From positions 1 through 28,318 of the forward strand of contig DASZMA010000139.1 in assembly GCA_035552095.1 (NCBI GenBank): DNA of 28,318 bases, given 5' to 3'. The position numbers were made by a program, and so were the translations under genes. Shown in pieces: positions 1 through 8,165 of this stretch. Below the pieces are notes generated by a model that saw only the letters and a list, made by a program, of their open reading frames with translations, was not told the origin of the DNA and ran no database searches. This DNA is from Bog-473 sp035552095 (lineage in GTDB: Bacteria; Actinomycetota; Acidimicrobiia; Acidimicrobiales; RAAP-2). The first letter of the stretch is position 1. Each line of letters opens with the position of its first letter.

Positions 1-11
1 GTCGACGTCAT
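1..11 (-). CDS. Possible start of a leftward gene running off the window
   Basis: On the minus strand an ATG at 11-9 is preceded by the purine-rich sequence AAAGGAG (24-18) with a 6-nt spacer, a good Shine-Dalgarno arrangement. The three codons that remain (Met-Thr-Ser) continue past the edge. The gene would be divergent from the SDR gene at 224. No product can be named from three codons, and the call rests only on the ribosome-binding site. Confidence 0.28.
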
Positions 12-211
12 CGGCAGCTCCTTTCCTCTCGGGGCGACCAGACGTCACCCATTCGCCATAAATTCAGTGTGCACCTCATCGGGCCCGGTGTGAACCCCGT
101 ACCACCTGGCCCTTTCGCGAAGTCCCAGGTGACGGAGGTGCCCGCAACACAATCTTCATTCACCCGGCTGATAGCCGGCCCATCCCCCTCGCTCGCTCCG
201 ATCGACCCACC

Positions 212-217
212 TACAGT
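212..217 (+). promoter_or_regulatory. -10 box for a leaderless SDR transcript
   Basis: TACAGT fits the actinobacterial -10 consensus TANNNT and lies exactly 6 nt before the ATG at 224, so transcription would begin at or next to the start codon. No Shine-Dalgarno sequence precedes the ATG. I see no clear -35. The same spacing recurs before other genes in the window, which raises my confidence. Confidence 0.5.
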
Positions 218-223
218 CTTCCC

Positions 224-1039
224 ATGCCGCTCCCCGCGCCGAAGGACAACACCACCGCCCTGGTCACCGGATCGTCATCAGGGATCGGCGCTGACATCGC
301 ACGTGAGCTGGCCCAGCGCGGTCACGGCCTGACCCTGGTGGCCCGACGGGAGGACCGGCTCAACGCGCTGGCCGGTGAACTGGCGCAGGCGCACGGCGTG
401 CGGGCCGAAGTGATCGCCGCCGACCTGACCGATGCCGAATCCCGGGCCGCACTCCCGGGGGAACTGGAGCGACGCGGGCTCACGGTGGACATCCTGGTCA
501 ACAACGCCGGCTTCACCACGATGGGGCCGGTGTACAAGGCCGAGCGGGAGAAAGAGCTGTCGATGGTGCGTATCAACATGGAGGCCGTGGTCGACCTGTG
601 CACGCTCTTCGTGGCCGGCATGGTCACCCGCCACCGCGGCGCCATCCTCAACACCGCTTCGACCGCCGCCTTCCAGCCCTTGCCGGGCCAAGCCGTCTAC
701 GCCGCGTCCAAGTCGTTCGTGCTGTCGTACGGACGGGCCCTGGGCTCCGAACTGACCGGCACCGGGGTGACGGTCACCACCTTGTGCCCGGGACCGGTGG
801 AGACCGGTTTCGCCGAAGCGTCCGGGTTGACCGACGAGGAAGCCAGCGCCTCGTTGCCGAAATTCATGTGGGTGCCGGCGAATGAAGTGGCCAAGGCGGC
901 CGTCGAGGCGTTGGCGGCCGGGCGATCAGTCGTCATCCCGGGCACGGTGAACCGGGTCGGCGCCATCGCCGGCCACCTGGTCCCCAAATCGTGGATCCTG
1001 CCCATCCTGGCCAAGCAGCACCCGGCCCTCAAGAGTTAG
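224..1039 (+). CDS. SDR family NAD(P)-dependent oxidoreductase
   Basis: This is a 271-residue classical short-chain dehydrogenase/reductase, probably a cytoplasmic alcohol/ketone oxidoreductase of unknown substrate. The cofactor motif TGSSSGIG is at residues 15-22 and the structural NNAG at 93-96. The catalytic Ser is at 146, with Tyr159 and Lys163 in YAASK. The CPGPVETGF stretch after the active site is typical of the family. The Arg-Arg pair after the second strand (VARREDRL) suggests NADP(H) preference, which is inference. The start is set by ATG 224 with a leaderless-type -10 box 6 nt upstream. A P450 gene follows 59 nt downstream on the same strand but has its own -10 candidate. The two enzymes could act on one substrate, but nothing in the sequence proves it. 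Confidence 0.92.
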   Translation: MPLPAPKDNTTALVTGSSSGIGADIARELAQRGHGLTLVARREDRLNALAGELAQAHGVRAEVIAADLTDAESRAALPGELERRGLTVDILVNNAGFTTMGPVYKAEREKELSMVRINMEAVVDLCTLFVAGMVTRHRGAILNTASTAAFQPLPGQAVYAASKSFVLSYGRALGSELTGTGVTVTTLCPGPVETGFAEASGLTDEEASASLPKFMWVPANEVAKAAVEALAAGRSVVIPGTVNRVGAIAGHLVPKSWILPILAKQHPALKS

Positions 1040-1087
1040 GGCTGACCCAGCCTTCGACATGATTGTCGTGAGGTGAACCGCGCTCAC

Positions 1088-1093
1088 TAACCT
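1088..1093 (+). promoter_or_regulatory. -10 box for a leaderless P450 transcript
   Basis: TAACCT matches TANNNT and is followed by 5 nt and the TTG at 1099. It supports TTG as the start codon. If this box is not used, translation could instead start at the in-frame ATG at 1114, and no good ribosome-binding site is seen for either. Confidence 0.4.
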
Positions 1094-1098
1094 CGGCT

Positions 1099-2346
1099 TT
1101 GCCGGCACACCGCATGGGGGTGGATGACGTGACAGGACCATTGCTCGTCCACGAGCTTGAGCTTCCGCTTCTCGACACCATCGGGAAGGAGCGGATGGCC
1201 GCCCTGGCCGATATTGAGACGGCGCGGGCTCAGCATTGGCTGGCCAAGACCGAGATGGGGTACACCGTTACCCGCCTGGAGGACGTCACGGCCATTCTGC
1301 GCGACCGGCGCTTCCATTCGGGCCTTTCCCTCCTGCCCCAGATGGCGGGACTGCCCGAGTCCCCCGACGCGGAACAGCGGATGAAATCGATCCTGTCCAT
1401 GGAAGGTGAGGAGCACGCCCGCCTGCGGCGCCTGGTGGCGCCGGCCTTCACGCCCCACTCGGCCAACCGGCTACGGCCGACGATGCGGTCAGTCGTCACC
1501 ACGCTCATCGACCGCGTGGCGCCCGAGGGCCACTGCGAATTCGTGACCGACATCTGCGAGCCCTATCCCATCCCCATCATCTGCGAGTTGCTGGGCGCTC
1601 CGGCCGAGGACTGGAAGCTCTTCTCGGCCTGGGCCACCGACATCTTCCGCATCTTCAACGGCATGCTGGAGGAGGACCTCCCTCTCATTGAGCGGGCATC
1701 GAGCGAGCTGACCGACTACGTGGCCGATATGGTGACGGCGCGCCGGGCCGCACCGGCCGACGACCTGCTGAGCGATCTAATCGCCATTGAGGAAGCGGGC
1801 GATCGGCTGTCGAACGAAGAGATGACCATGCTGGCCCAGGCCGTCCTCATGGCTGGCACCGACACCACCCGCAACCAGTTGGCCTGCAGCGTCGCTCTCT
1901 TCGCCGAGCACCCCGACCAGTGGGCGCTCCTGGCCGAGCGGCCGGACCTGGCCCCGCAGGCTGTTGAGGAGTCCATGCGTTACCTGGGGGCCGTCCGGGC
2001 CACCGTGCGATTCGCCTCCGAGGACATTGCGTACCGGGACGTCCTCTTCCCGCAGGGCACCATCGTGTCGACATCGCTGGCCGGCGCCAACCGCGACCCG
2101 GACGCCTGGGACACCCCGAACGAGTTTGACATCACCCAGGAGCGGGGAACAGCCCAGATGACCTTCGGCGCCGGCATCCACTTCTGTATGGGCGCCGCCC
2201 TAGCCCGGGCCGAACTGCAAGAAGCGCTGCCGCTGCTGGCCCGGCGTTTGCCCGGCCTGGCTGTCGACGGCCCGGTTGAGTGGAAGCCGGCCACCTTCGG
2301 CATCTGGGGGCCGGCCAAGCTGCCCGTCAGATTCGACCCGATTTAA
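1099..2346 (+). CDS. Cytochrome P450
   Basis: This 415-residue protein has the size of a soluble bacterial class I P450, a monooxygenase that takes electrons from a ferredoxin and its reductase. The I-helix oxygen-activation motif AGTDTT is at about residues 252-257. The K-helix ExxR is Glu291-Arg294. The heme-binding loop FGAGIHFCMG carries the thiolate ligand Cys363. There is no N-terminal membrane anchor. No ferredoxin gene is adjacent, so the redox partner must be elsewhere. The substrate cannot be read from sequence; similar actinobacterial CYPs hydroxylate steroids, terpenes, fatty acids or polyketides. The start is TTG 1099 if the -10 box at 1088 is real, otherwise ATG 1114. Its stop codon overlaps that of the convergent permease gene by 4 nt. 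Confidence 0.95.
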   Translation: MPAHRMGVDDVTGPLLVHELELPLLDTIGKERMAALADIETARAQHWLAKTEMGYTVTRLEDVTAILRDRRFHSGLSLLPQMAGLPESPDAEQRMKSILSMEGEEHARLRRLVAPAFTPHSANRLRPTMRSVVTTLIDRVAPEGHCEFVTDICEPYPIPIICELLGAPAEDWKLFSAWATDIFRIFNGMLEEDLPLIERASSELTDYVADMVTARRAAPADDLLSDLIAIEEAGDRLSNEEMTMLAQAVLMAGTDTTRNQLACSVALFAEHPDQWALLAERPDLAPQAVEESMRYLGAVRATVRFASEDIAYRDVLFPQGTIVSTSLAGANRDPDAWDTPNEFDITQERGTAQMTFGAGIHFCMGAALARAELQEALPLLARRLPGLAVDGPVEWKPATFGIWGPAKLPVRFDPI

Positions 2347-3425
2347 CTAAGGCGGCGGCGGACCCACCAGACGCAGAAGCCAGCCAACAGCAGGCCGAGG
2401 GCAACGAAGATCGCCGTCTCGTACATCTGGAAGGGCCAATAGCGACTGATGGGCTGGTAGGTCAGCACCTCCTTGATGCCGAGCCGGTTGGCGCAGGCCT
2501 GGAAGGCGTGGACCGCCTGGGCACTGGGTGAACCACTGAAGATGCCGCGACCAGATCCCCCCTTCGGCGGGACGAACCGGTTGGGGCAGGTCCCCACCCC
2601 GGTCATGATGAGTCTTCCGTTCCCCGACACGTTGAACCCAAGGCTGCCGTTCGGCCCGATGCCACCGTTCTGCCCGATCACCTTCCCGGCTCGGTTGAGC
2701 GTCTGCTGGGAGATCACCCAGTCGGCCGAGTTGAGCCCACTGCCACCTGACGAAGAGGGTCCGGGGTTGGCGTTGAACGCAGAGACGACCCTCAGCGGCG
2801 CCATCAGGCGGGAGCGCACCCAGTCCAACATGGCGAACCGCACCGCGATGTAGGCGACCAGCGTGGCCGCCATGGCGGGCAGGGTCCGGCGGATGAGGAT
2901 GCCGGCCGTGACTCCGAGGGCAAAGGCGAAGGCGGCGTAGCCAATAGGGACGAGGTCGCGACGGTCGAAGAACGAGGGCGAGAACGGGGTCCCCACCACC
3001 CGGTCGATCGGGCTCGACCACCAGGTCACCATGAGGCCCAGCAGTCCGGTGGCCGCCACGCTGGCCAGACCCACCACGAGCAGCTTTGTGGTTAGCCAAC
3101 GGGTGCGGGTGACGCTCTGGGTCCAGGAGAGCCGGAAGGTACCGGTCTCCAACTCACGGGCGACCAGCGGCGCCCCCCAGAACATTCCGATAAGGGCCGG
3201 CGCCACCAGCACAAGGAGGCCGATCTGCTGCAAGAGGCGATCGGTGTGGCGCAACCCGAGCTGGGCGGTGGCGCAGTCGCCAACCTTGGCGCAGTGCACC
3301 ACCGTGGTGTCGTAGAGGTGGACCAGATTCGGACCGGTCACCGCCAGGGCGACAGCGATGACCGCCAGCACGCCGTACACCACGAAGACCTGTGTGCGGA
3401 TCTGACGCCAGGCCAACCAGATCAT
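2343..3425 (-). CDS. ABC-2 type transporter permease, distal copy
   Basis: This 360-residue integral membrane protein begins MIWLAWRQIRTQ, typical of actinobacterial ABC-2 permeases encoded beside YtrA-type GntR regulators. I see about six membrane segments: near residues 17-37, 70-92, 113-134, 155-176, 180-197 and 336-355. A large loop of about 135 residues, with Cys, Gly and Asn-rich parts, lies between segments five and six and is probably outside the cell. The C-terminus WWVRRRLS is basic, as expected for a cytoplasmic tail. It is a clear paralogue of the permease gene 19 nt upstream. Both probably pair with the ATPase at 4488-5384, giving a heterodimeric pump or exporter. The substrate is unknown; related systems respond to cell-wall-active peptides. 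Confidence 0.85.
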   Translation of the reverse strand: MIWLAWRQIRTQVFVVYGVLAVIAVALAVTGPNLVHLYDTTVVHCAKVGDCATAQLGLRHTDRLLQQIGLLVLVAPALIGMFWGAPLVARELETGTFRLSWTQSVTRTRWLTTKLLVVGLASVAATGLLGLMVTWWSSPIDRVVGTPFSPSFFDRRDLVPIGYAAFAFALGVTAGILIRRTLPAMAATLVAYIAVRFAMLDWVRSRLMAPLRVVSAFNANPGPSSSGGSGLNSADWVISQQTLNRAGKVIGQNGGIGPNGSLGFNVSGNGRLIMTGVGTCPNRFVPPKGGSGRGIFSGSPSAQAVHAFQACANRLGIKEVLTYQPISRYWPFQMYETAIFVALGLLLAGFCVWWVRRRLS

Positions 3426-3444
3426 GTGATCATCGCCCGGTCGC

Positions 3445-4491
3445 TCATGACAGGCGGTGGCGGACCCACCAGATACACAGGCCGGTCAGGAGGAGGGCCA
3501 GGATGAGGAAGAGCGCGGTCTCAATGCCCTGGAGAGGCCAAAAGTGGGAGGCTGGCTGGTAGGTCACCGACTGGTTGAAGTGCGATGCCACTTTGTCGAA
3601 GCAGGACTGGAACGCCGTCGGACCCGGCCCAGCCGCTCCGATGGCCTTGTGGGGACCTGGTCCCCCCGGCGGGCCGGAGGGCAGGCTATTCAGTATGTCC
3701 GAGCAGGCCTTGTTGACGAACGTCACCTGGGACTCGTGACCGGTCTTGTCGACCAGGCTGCTTGAGTACACCCACGCGTTGGGGATGGTGGGCGCTCCGA
3801 CGGAGAACTCCGCCCCCGACGAGGTCTTGATGATGCCAAAGGATTGGTTGGTTCTGCTGATGGCCACGAGCGCGTGCGACGACGGGAGGAGGTGCGGCCG
3901 TACCCACTCATGCACGACCAGCCGGACGGCGGCGAAGGCGGCCAGCGTGGCGGCCATGGACGGTACCGTCTTGCGGATGAGGATGCCGAGGGTCACCCCG
4001 AGCGCGAAGGCGAAGGCGGCATAGCCCAACGGGACTATGTCCCGTACGTCGAAGGTGGCCGTGAGGCGCTCCGCATTGACGGTGTCGATCGGGCTGAACC
4101 ACCAGGTGACCATGAGGCTCATCAGTCCTACCGTGGCCACCGAGGCCAGGCCGACCACACCCAGCTTGACCGCCAGCCAGCGCCGGCGGGTGACGCTCTG
4201 GGTCCAGCCCAGGCGATAAGTGCCAGTCTCCAGCTCGCGGGCGATCAGGGGCGCGCCCCAGAAGGCGCCGATGAGGGCGGGGGCGATGGTGAGGACCACC
4301 ACCAGTACCACCTGGAGCTTCTGGTCGGTGTTGGTGAACTGACTCGAACCGCAATCAGAGACGGCCTTACACGAGCGGTAGAGGTCGTGGACGTGCAGGC
4401 CCGTCACGATCACCACGATGGCGATGGCCAAGAGCAGGCCCCCGACGACGGCGGCCTGGACCCGGAACTGCTTCCAGGTGAGCCAGATCAC
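3445..4491 (-). CDS. ABC-2 type transporter permease, proximal copy
   Basis: This 348-residue membrane protein is homologous along its length to the next gene (2343-3425). Shared stretches include an ELETGT...LGWTQSVTR segment, a WWFSPID loop, a VPLGYAAFAFALGVT helix and a C-terminal YQPASHFWPLQ...WWVRHRLS. The external loop between the fifth and sixth helices differs strongly between the copies, which suggests divergence after tandem duplication. The GTG start at 4491 overlaps the ATPase stop as GTGA, so translation is probably coupled. It should form the membrane half of a transporter together with the ATPase and its paralogue. Confidence 0.87.
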   Translation of the reverse strand: MIWLTWKQFRVQAAVVGGLLLAIAIVVIVTGLHVHDLYRSCKAVSDCGSSQFTNTDQKLQVVLVVVLTIAPALIGAFWGAPLIARELETGTYRLGWTQSVTRRRWLAVKLGVVGLASVATVGLMSLMVTWWFSPIDTVNAERLTATFDVRDIVPLGYAAFAFALGVTLGILIRKTVPSMAATLAAFAAVRLVVHEWVRPHLLPSSHALVAISRTNQSFGIIKTSSGAEFSVGAPTIPNAWVYSSSLVDKTGHESQVTFVNKACSDILNSLPSGPPGGPGPHKAIGAAGPGPTAFQSCFDKVASHFNQSVTYQPASHFWPLQGIETALFLILALLLTGLCIWWVRHRLS

Positions 4492-5384
4492 CTATGGAGC
4501 CCCAGGATGGGACGCCGGCTGCGGGCTGCTGAGGCGGCCTGGCCCATGTAGGCCAGGACCAGGTCCTCCAGACCGACCTCCTCCACCGTCCAGGCCGGAT
4601 CGAGGATGGGATCGTCGGTGCGCACAAGAAACGTGCTCTGCCGGTCGGTATGGCTGGACTCGATCACCTCTTGATTACCCGGGAGGGTGCCCGGATCGCG
4701 GCGCGCCCCGATGAGCCGGAAATGCGAGGCTAAGAGCTCGTCGACCGGTCCGGCGATCTGCACCCGGGAGGACACCAGGACGATCAGGTAATCGCACACC
4801 CGCTCCAGGTCGGCCACCAGGTGGGAGGACAGCACAACGCTGACCTCGTGTTCGGCCACCGTCTCCATCAGGATTTGCAGGAACTCGCGTCGGGCCAACG
4901 GGTCGAGGCTGGCCACCGGCTCGTCGAGCAGGAGCAACTCGGGCCGCTTGGCCACAGCGAGCGTCAACGCCAGCTGAGCCCGCTGCCCACCGGAGAGCTT
5001 CCCGGCCCGCTGCCCGGGGTCCAGGTCGAGCTGGTCGATCCGGGCCTCGGCGACCTGGCGGTCCCAGGCCGGGTTGAGCCGGGCCCCCAGCTCCAGGTGG
5101 TCGGCCACGCTGAGGCCGGCGAAGGTGGGCGTGTCCTGGGCCACGAAGCCCACCCGCCCGAGTTGGGTCGGGCCCGCTGCCGGTCGCTCCCCCATCACCT
5201 CGAGCGTCCCGGTGGTCGGCGCCAGCAGCCCGACGGCCAGGTTGAGCAGGGTCGACTTGCCGGCCCCGTTGGGCCCGACCAGGCCGACCACATGCCCAGA
5301 GGGAATCTCCAGCGTGCAGTCGGTCAAGGCCCACTTGCGTCCGTAGCGCTTGCCCAGCCCGCGGGCATCCAGGACGGCGCTCAC
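4488..5384 (-). CDS. ABC transporter ATP-binding protein
   Basis: This 298-residue cytoplasmic ATPase powers the two permeases downstream. Walker A GPNGAGKST is at residues 37-45 and the Q-loop Gln at about 83. The signature LSGGQ is at 130-134, Walker B LLLLDE ends at catalytic Glu155, and the D-loop is SLD (159-161). The switch His is about residue 188. About 80 residues follow the nucleotide-binding core, as in the DrrA/YtrB-like group. The GTG start overlaps the gntR stop and its own stop overlaps the permease start, both as GTGA, so the operon is translationally coupled from gntR onward. Confidence 0.95.
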   Translation of the reverse strand: MSAVLDARGLGKRYGRKWALTDCTLEIPSGHVVGLVGPNGAGKSTLLNLAVGLLAPTTGTLEVMGERPAAGPTQLGRVGFVAQDTPTFAGLSVADHLELGARLNPAWDRQVAEARIDQLDLDPGQRAGKLSGGQRAQLALTLAVAKRPELLLLDEPVASLDPLARREFLQILMETVAEHEVSVVLSSHLVADLERVCDYLIVLVSSRVQIAGPVDELLASHFRLIGARRDPGTLPGNQEVIESSHTDRQSTFLVRTDDPILDPAWTVEEVGLEDLVLAYMGQAASAARSRRPILGLHR

Positions 5385-5776
5385 GCTATGCCCTGTTCAA
5401 GGGCGGACCGAAAGGAATCTCTGAAGAGGGCCTCGATGCTCTCGTCGTCCAACCCGGCCCGGCGGGCCTTGGCCAACCAGCGCACGAGGTCCTGGCGCAA
5501 TGGCCCGTGAGCGGCCAGCGAAGGGTCACTCAGCGTCTTGGTGACGAAGGTGCCCACGCCCGGGCGGGCCGCCACCAGGCCGTCGTGCTCCAGCTCCCGG
5601 TAGGCCTTGAGCACGGTGTTGGGATTGATGGCCACCTTGGCCACCACGTCTTTCACCGTGGGCAGTTGGTCGCCCTGGTCCAACAGGCCCAGCCGTAGCG
5701 CGCGCCGGACCTGTTGGACGATCTGCAGGTACGGGGCCACCCCCGAGCGGGCATCCAGGTGGAACTCGATCATCAT
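5381..5776 (-). CDS. GntR family transcriptional regulator, YtrA type
   Basis: This 131-residue regulator has an N-terminal winged helix-turn-helix at about residues 12-80. It includes QLPTVKDVVAKVAINPNTVLKAY, close to the YtrA pattern LPSvRelA..l.iNpNTV.kAY. The C-terminal part is only about 45 residues, so it lacks the ligand domain of larger GntR proteins, as is usual for YtrA regulators. It is the first gene of an operon with an ABC ATPase and two permeases. By family knowledge it should repress its own operon and be relieved by a cell-envelope stress or drug. Two adjacent ATGs (5776 and 5773) are possible starts. AGAGG lies 1 nt before the first and 4 nt before the second, so the second may be the true one. 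Confidence 0.92.
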   Translation of the reverse strand: MMIEFHLDARSGVAPYLQIVQQVRRALRLGLLDQGDQLPTVKDVVAKVAINPNTVLKAYRELEHDGLVAARPGVGTFVTKTLSDPSLAAHGPLRQDLVRWLAKARRAGLDDESIEALFRDSFRSALEQGIA

Positions 5777-5787
5777 GCCTCTATTTC

Positions 5788-5801
5788 ACTAGGAACCTAG
5801 T
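5788..5801. promoter_or_regulatory. Palindromic operator upstream of gntR-ABC operon
   Basis: ACTAGGAACCTAGT has 6-bp perfect arms (ACTAGG/CCTAGT) around a 2-bp centre. It lies 11 bp upstream of the gntR start, in the only AT-rich patch of the intergenic region. YtrA-type regulators bind such short inverted repeats in their own promoters. Binding here would block transcription of gntR and the transporter. The exact -10 is unclear because candidate hexamers overlap the palindrome. Confidence 0.55.
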
Positions 5802-5934
5802 TAAATATGTTCCTGCCACGTGCCGTTGTCAAGCGGTCGAACGGAGACTCCGGAAATAGGCGTCCGCGGTGACAGGTTTCGGCGCGGTGAATTCGGCCCA
5901 TTTGGCGCCAGGTGCGACCAGGTGAGCGGCAAAG

Positions 5935-6405
5935 ATGACCGCCATGACCGAACCCGACTTCGTGCCGCCGGACTTTGCTATCCCAGCCTCCCCGACCACG
6001 GCGCAATTCGCCCTCTCCCCCCTCGAGGTCCACCACAATGAGGGCGACCTGGACGCCTGGAGCTCGAGTGTGGACCACATCCACCAGACCCCGGGCTTCG
6101 CCGGACACCCGTGGCCCGACGAGCCCATGACCTTGGAACGGAATCGATCGGACCTACAGGGCCACGTGGATGACCGGACCCATCGCCGGGGCTTCACGTA
6201 CACCGTCCTGTCGGTGCCCGGTGACCAGATCATCGGGTGCGTCTACATCTACCCGTCAGTGCAGGACGACGTGGATGCCGATATCCGTTCTTGGGTCCGG
6301 GCCAGCCGGGCCGAGCTCGATGGTCCGCTCTACTGGGCGGTGACCGAGTGGGTCAAGGCGGCTTGGCCATTTGCCAACGTGGCCTACGCAGTCAGGGAAC
6401 GCTGA
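5935..6405 (+). CDS. GNAT-like N-acetyltransferase family protein
   Basis: This 156-residue soluble protein contains a GNAT-type core in its second half. The strand GDQIIGCVYIYPS (about residues 97-109) and the following RSWVRASRAELD resemble a group of actinobacterial N-acetyltransferases that often carry this pattern before a WPF tail. I do not see a classical Q/RxxGxG/A acetyl-CoA loop. Activity is therefore uncertain and the protein could be a degenerate member. Starts at 5935 and 5944 are both possible (MTAM...). The intergenic region upstream is shared with the divergent gntR operon. The acyl-CoA ligase follows 54 nt later on the same strand. Confidence 0.6.
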   Translation: MTAMTEPDFVPPDFAIPASPTTAQFALSPLEVHHNEGDLDAWSSSVDHIHQTPGFAGHPWPDEPMTLERNRSDLQGHVDDRTHRRGFTYTVLSVPGDQIIGCVYIYPSVQDDVDADIRSWVRASRAELDGPLYWAVTEWVKAAWPFANVAYAVRER

Positions 6406-6459
6406 CCGCTTCGGCCCGATCTGCTGAAATGACGACCGACACGAGGGGGGACCAACTCC

Positions 6460-8118
6460 ATGCGCAGCACCATGCAGGATGTGCCACTGACCATCGGCTC
6501 CATTCTCCGGCACGGCACCACAAACTACGCCAGCAGCGACGTGGTCACCGCCACCGAGACGGGCAGCCGTCGGTCCACCTTCGCCGAAGTAGGCCAGAGG
6601 GCCACTCGCCTGGCCGGGGCCCTGCGACGACTGGGGATAGACGGCGACCAACGGGTGGCCACCTTTAGCTGGAACAACCAGGAGCATCTGGAGTCGTACC
6701 TGGCCGTGCCGAGCATGGGGGCGGTGCTGCACACCCTGAACGTCCGACTGTCACCGGAGCAGATCACGTACATCGTCACGCATGCCGACGACCGCCTCGT
6801 CATCGTTGACGCCTGCCTGGTCGAGCCCCTGGCCCAGCTCCTGCCCGAGCTGACCACGGTGCAGACCATTCTGGTCACAGGCGGCGGTGACCCCGGGCCG
6901 CTCCAGGGACGTGGCAAGCAGGTGCTCGACTACGAGGAGGCGTTGGCCGCCGAGGCGCCGGAGTTCGGATGGCCCGACGTCGAAGAGACCTCGGCCGCCG
7001 CCATGTGTTACACCTCGGGCACCACGGGAAACCCAAAAGGCGTGGTGTACAGCCATCGTTCGGCCTGGCTGCACTCCCTGGCCGCGTGCTCGGGCAACGC
7101 CTTCGGGCTTCGCTTCGACGACCGGATCCTTCCGATTGTGCCCATGTTCCACGCCAACGCCTGGGGACTGCCCTACGCCGCCATGATGTCGGGAGCGGCC
7201 CTGATCCTTCCCGACCGCTTCTTAGCGCCCGAGGCACTGGTTCGTCTTTTCGAGTCGGAGCAACCGACGGTCTCCGGGGCGGTGCCGACCATCTGGAACG
7301 ACCTCCTGGAGTACCTGCGCCAGCACGAGGAGCACGACATCACCTCGCTGCGCCTCATTCTCTGCGGTGGCTCCGCGGTGCCGCGGGCGCTGATCGAAAT
7401 CTTCCAAGAGCGGTTCGGGATTGAGATCGTCCAGGCCTGGGGCATGACCGAGACCTCGCCGGTGGCCTCCACCGCCCGAGCCCCGGTGGGGGTGAGCGGC
7501 GATGCCGCTTGGGAATACCGGGCCAGCGCCGGCCGGTTCGTGTGCGGGGTCGAGGGTCGGCTGGTCGATGACGGCGGTTCGGTGCTGCCGACCGATGGCG
7601 AGGCCGTCGGCGAGTTGCAGGTCCGGGGGCCGTGGGTGACCGGCGCCTACTACCGGGACGAGGACCCGACGAAGTTCGACAGTGGGTGGTTGCGCACCGG
7701 CGACGTGGGGACCATCGACCCGCTGGGCTTCATCACCTTGACCGATCGGGCCAAGGACGTGATCAAGTCGGGCGGCGAGTGGATCTCCTCGGTCGAACTC
7801 GAAGTCACGCTGGCCGAGCATCCCGACGTGCTGGAAGCCGCCGTTGTCGGTGTGCCCGACGAGCGGTGGCAGGAACGGCCCCTGGCGACGGTCGTCCTGC
7901 GGGACGGCGCCGACATCACGCCCGAGGCGCTCCGGTTGTGGCTGAGCCACCGGGTCGTCCGCTGGTGGCTCCCCGAGCGGTGGGCTTTCATTCCCGCTGT
8001 GCCCCGCACCAGCGTGGGCAAGTTCGACAAGAAGGTCCTGCGCGGCCAGTACGGCGACGGCCTCCTCACCGTGGTGACGTTGGAGCCGCTGGCCCAGCAG
8101 CCGGCCGACGTCCCCTAG
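6460..8118 (+). CDS. Fatty-acyl-CoA ligase (AMP-binding, ANL superfamily)
   Basis: This 552-residue enzyme should activate a carboxylic acid, probably a medium- or long-chain fatty acid, to its acyl-CoA through an acyl-adenylate. The ATP-binding A3 motif YTSGTTGNPKG is at residues 184-194. A5 is WGMTETSP (with the acceptor Glu), A7 is WLRTGDVG, and A8 follows as DRAKDVIKSGGEWIS. The adenylation Lys is 521 in SVGKFDKK. The length matches the fatty-acid CoA ligases often annotated FadD or AlkK; no one symbol is justified. The GGGGGGA run about 8 nt upstream is an adequate ribosome-binding site for ATG 6460, and ATG 6472 is an in-frame alternative. The stop codon lies inside the inverted repeat at 8115-8162. 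Confidence 0.95.
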   Translation: MRSTMQDVPLTIGSILRHGTTNYASSDVVTATETGSRRSTFAEVGQRATRLAGALRRLGIDGDQRVATFSWNNQEHLESYLAVPSMGAVLHTLNVRLSPEQITYIVTHADDRLVIVDACLVEPLAQLLPELTTVQTILVTGGGDPGPLQGRGKQVLDYEEALAAEAPEFGWPDVEETSAAAMCYTSGTTGNPKGVVYSHRSAWLHSLAACSGNAFGLRFDDRILPIVPMFHANAWGLPYAAMMSGAALILPDRFLAPEALVRLFESEQPTVSGAVPTIWNDLLEYLRQHEEHDITSLRLILCGGSAVPRALIEIFQERFGIEIVQAWGMTETSPVASTARAPVGVSGDAAWEYRASAGRFVCGVEGRLVDDGGSVLPTDGEAVGELQVRGPWVTGAYYRDEDPTKFDSGWLRTGDVGTIDPLGFITLTDRAKDVIKSGGEWISSVELEVTLAEHPDVLEAAVVGVPDERWQERPLATVVLRDGADITPEALRLWLSHRVVRWWLPERWAFIPAVPRTSVGKFDKKVLRGQYGDGLLTVVTLEPLAQQPADVP

Positions 8119-8162
8119 GAGACTGTTGAAAAAAGCGCGGCGATTGTTCAAGCGTCTCCTAG
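8115..8162. repeat. 48-bp imperfect inverted repeat over the ligase stop codon
   Basis: Outer arms CTAGGAGAC (8115-8123) and GTCTCCTAG (8154-8162) are perfect. After a 2-bp mismatch the inner arms TTGAA (8126-8130) and TTCAA (8147-8151) also pair. A run of six A residues lies in the loop at 8129-8134, giving six T on the minus strand. It may be half of a bidirectional terminator. It could also be a very short remnant with transposon-like ends, since the outermost CTAG is repeated on both sides. Confidence 0.5.
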
Positions 8163-8165
8163 TCA

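Noticed and set aside
69..332. Short plus-strand ORF at the left edge
   Set aside because: It overlaps the SDR start in another frame, has Pro/Ser-rich random composition and no ribosome-binding site.
1055..1068. CGACA-N4-TGTCG palindrome upstream of the P450 gene
   Set aside because: Arms are only 5 bp and GC-balanced, and no regulator is adjacent; this is expected by chance at this length.
3844..4551. 235-residue plus-strand frame opposite the permease
   Set aside because: Its sequence is Asp/Gly/His-rich antisense; the minus strand has clear membrane helices and a coupled start.
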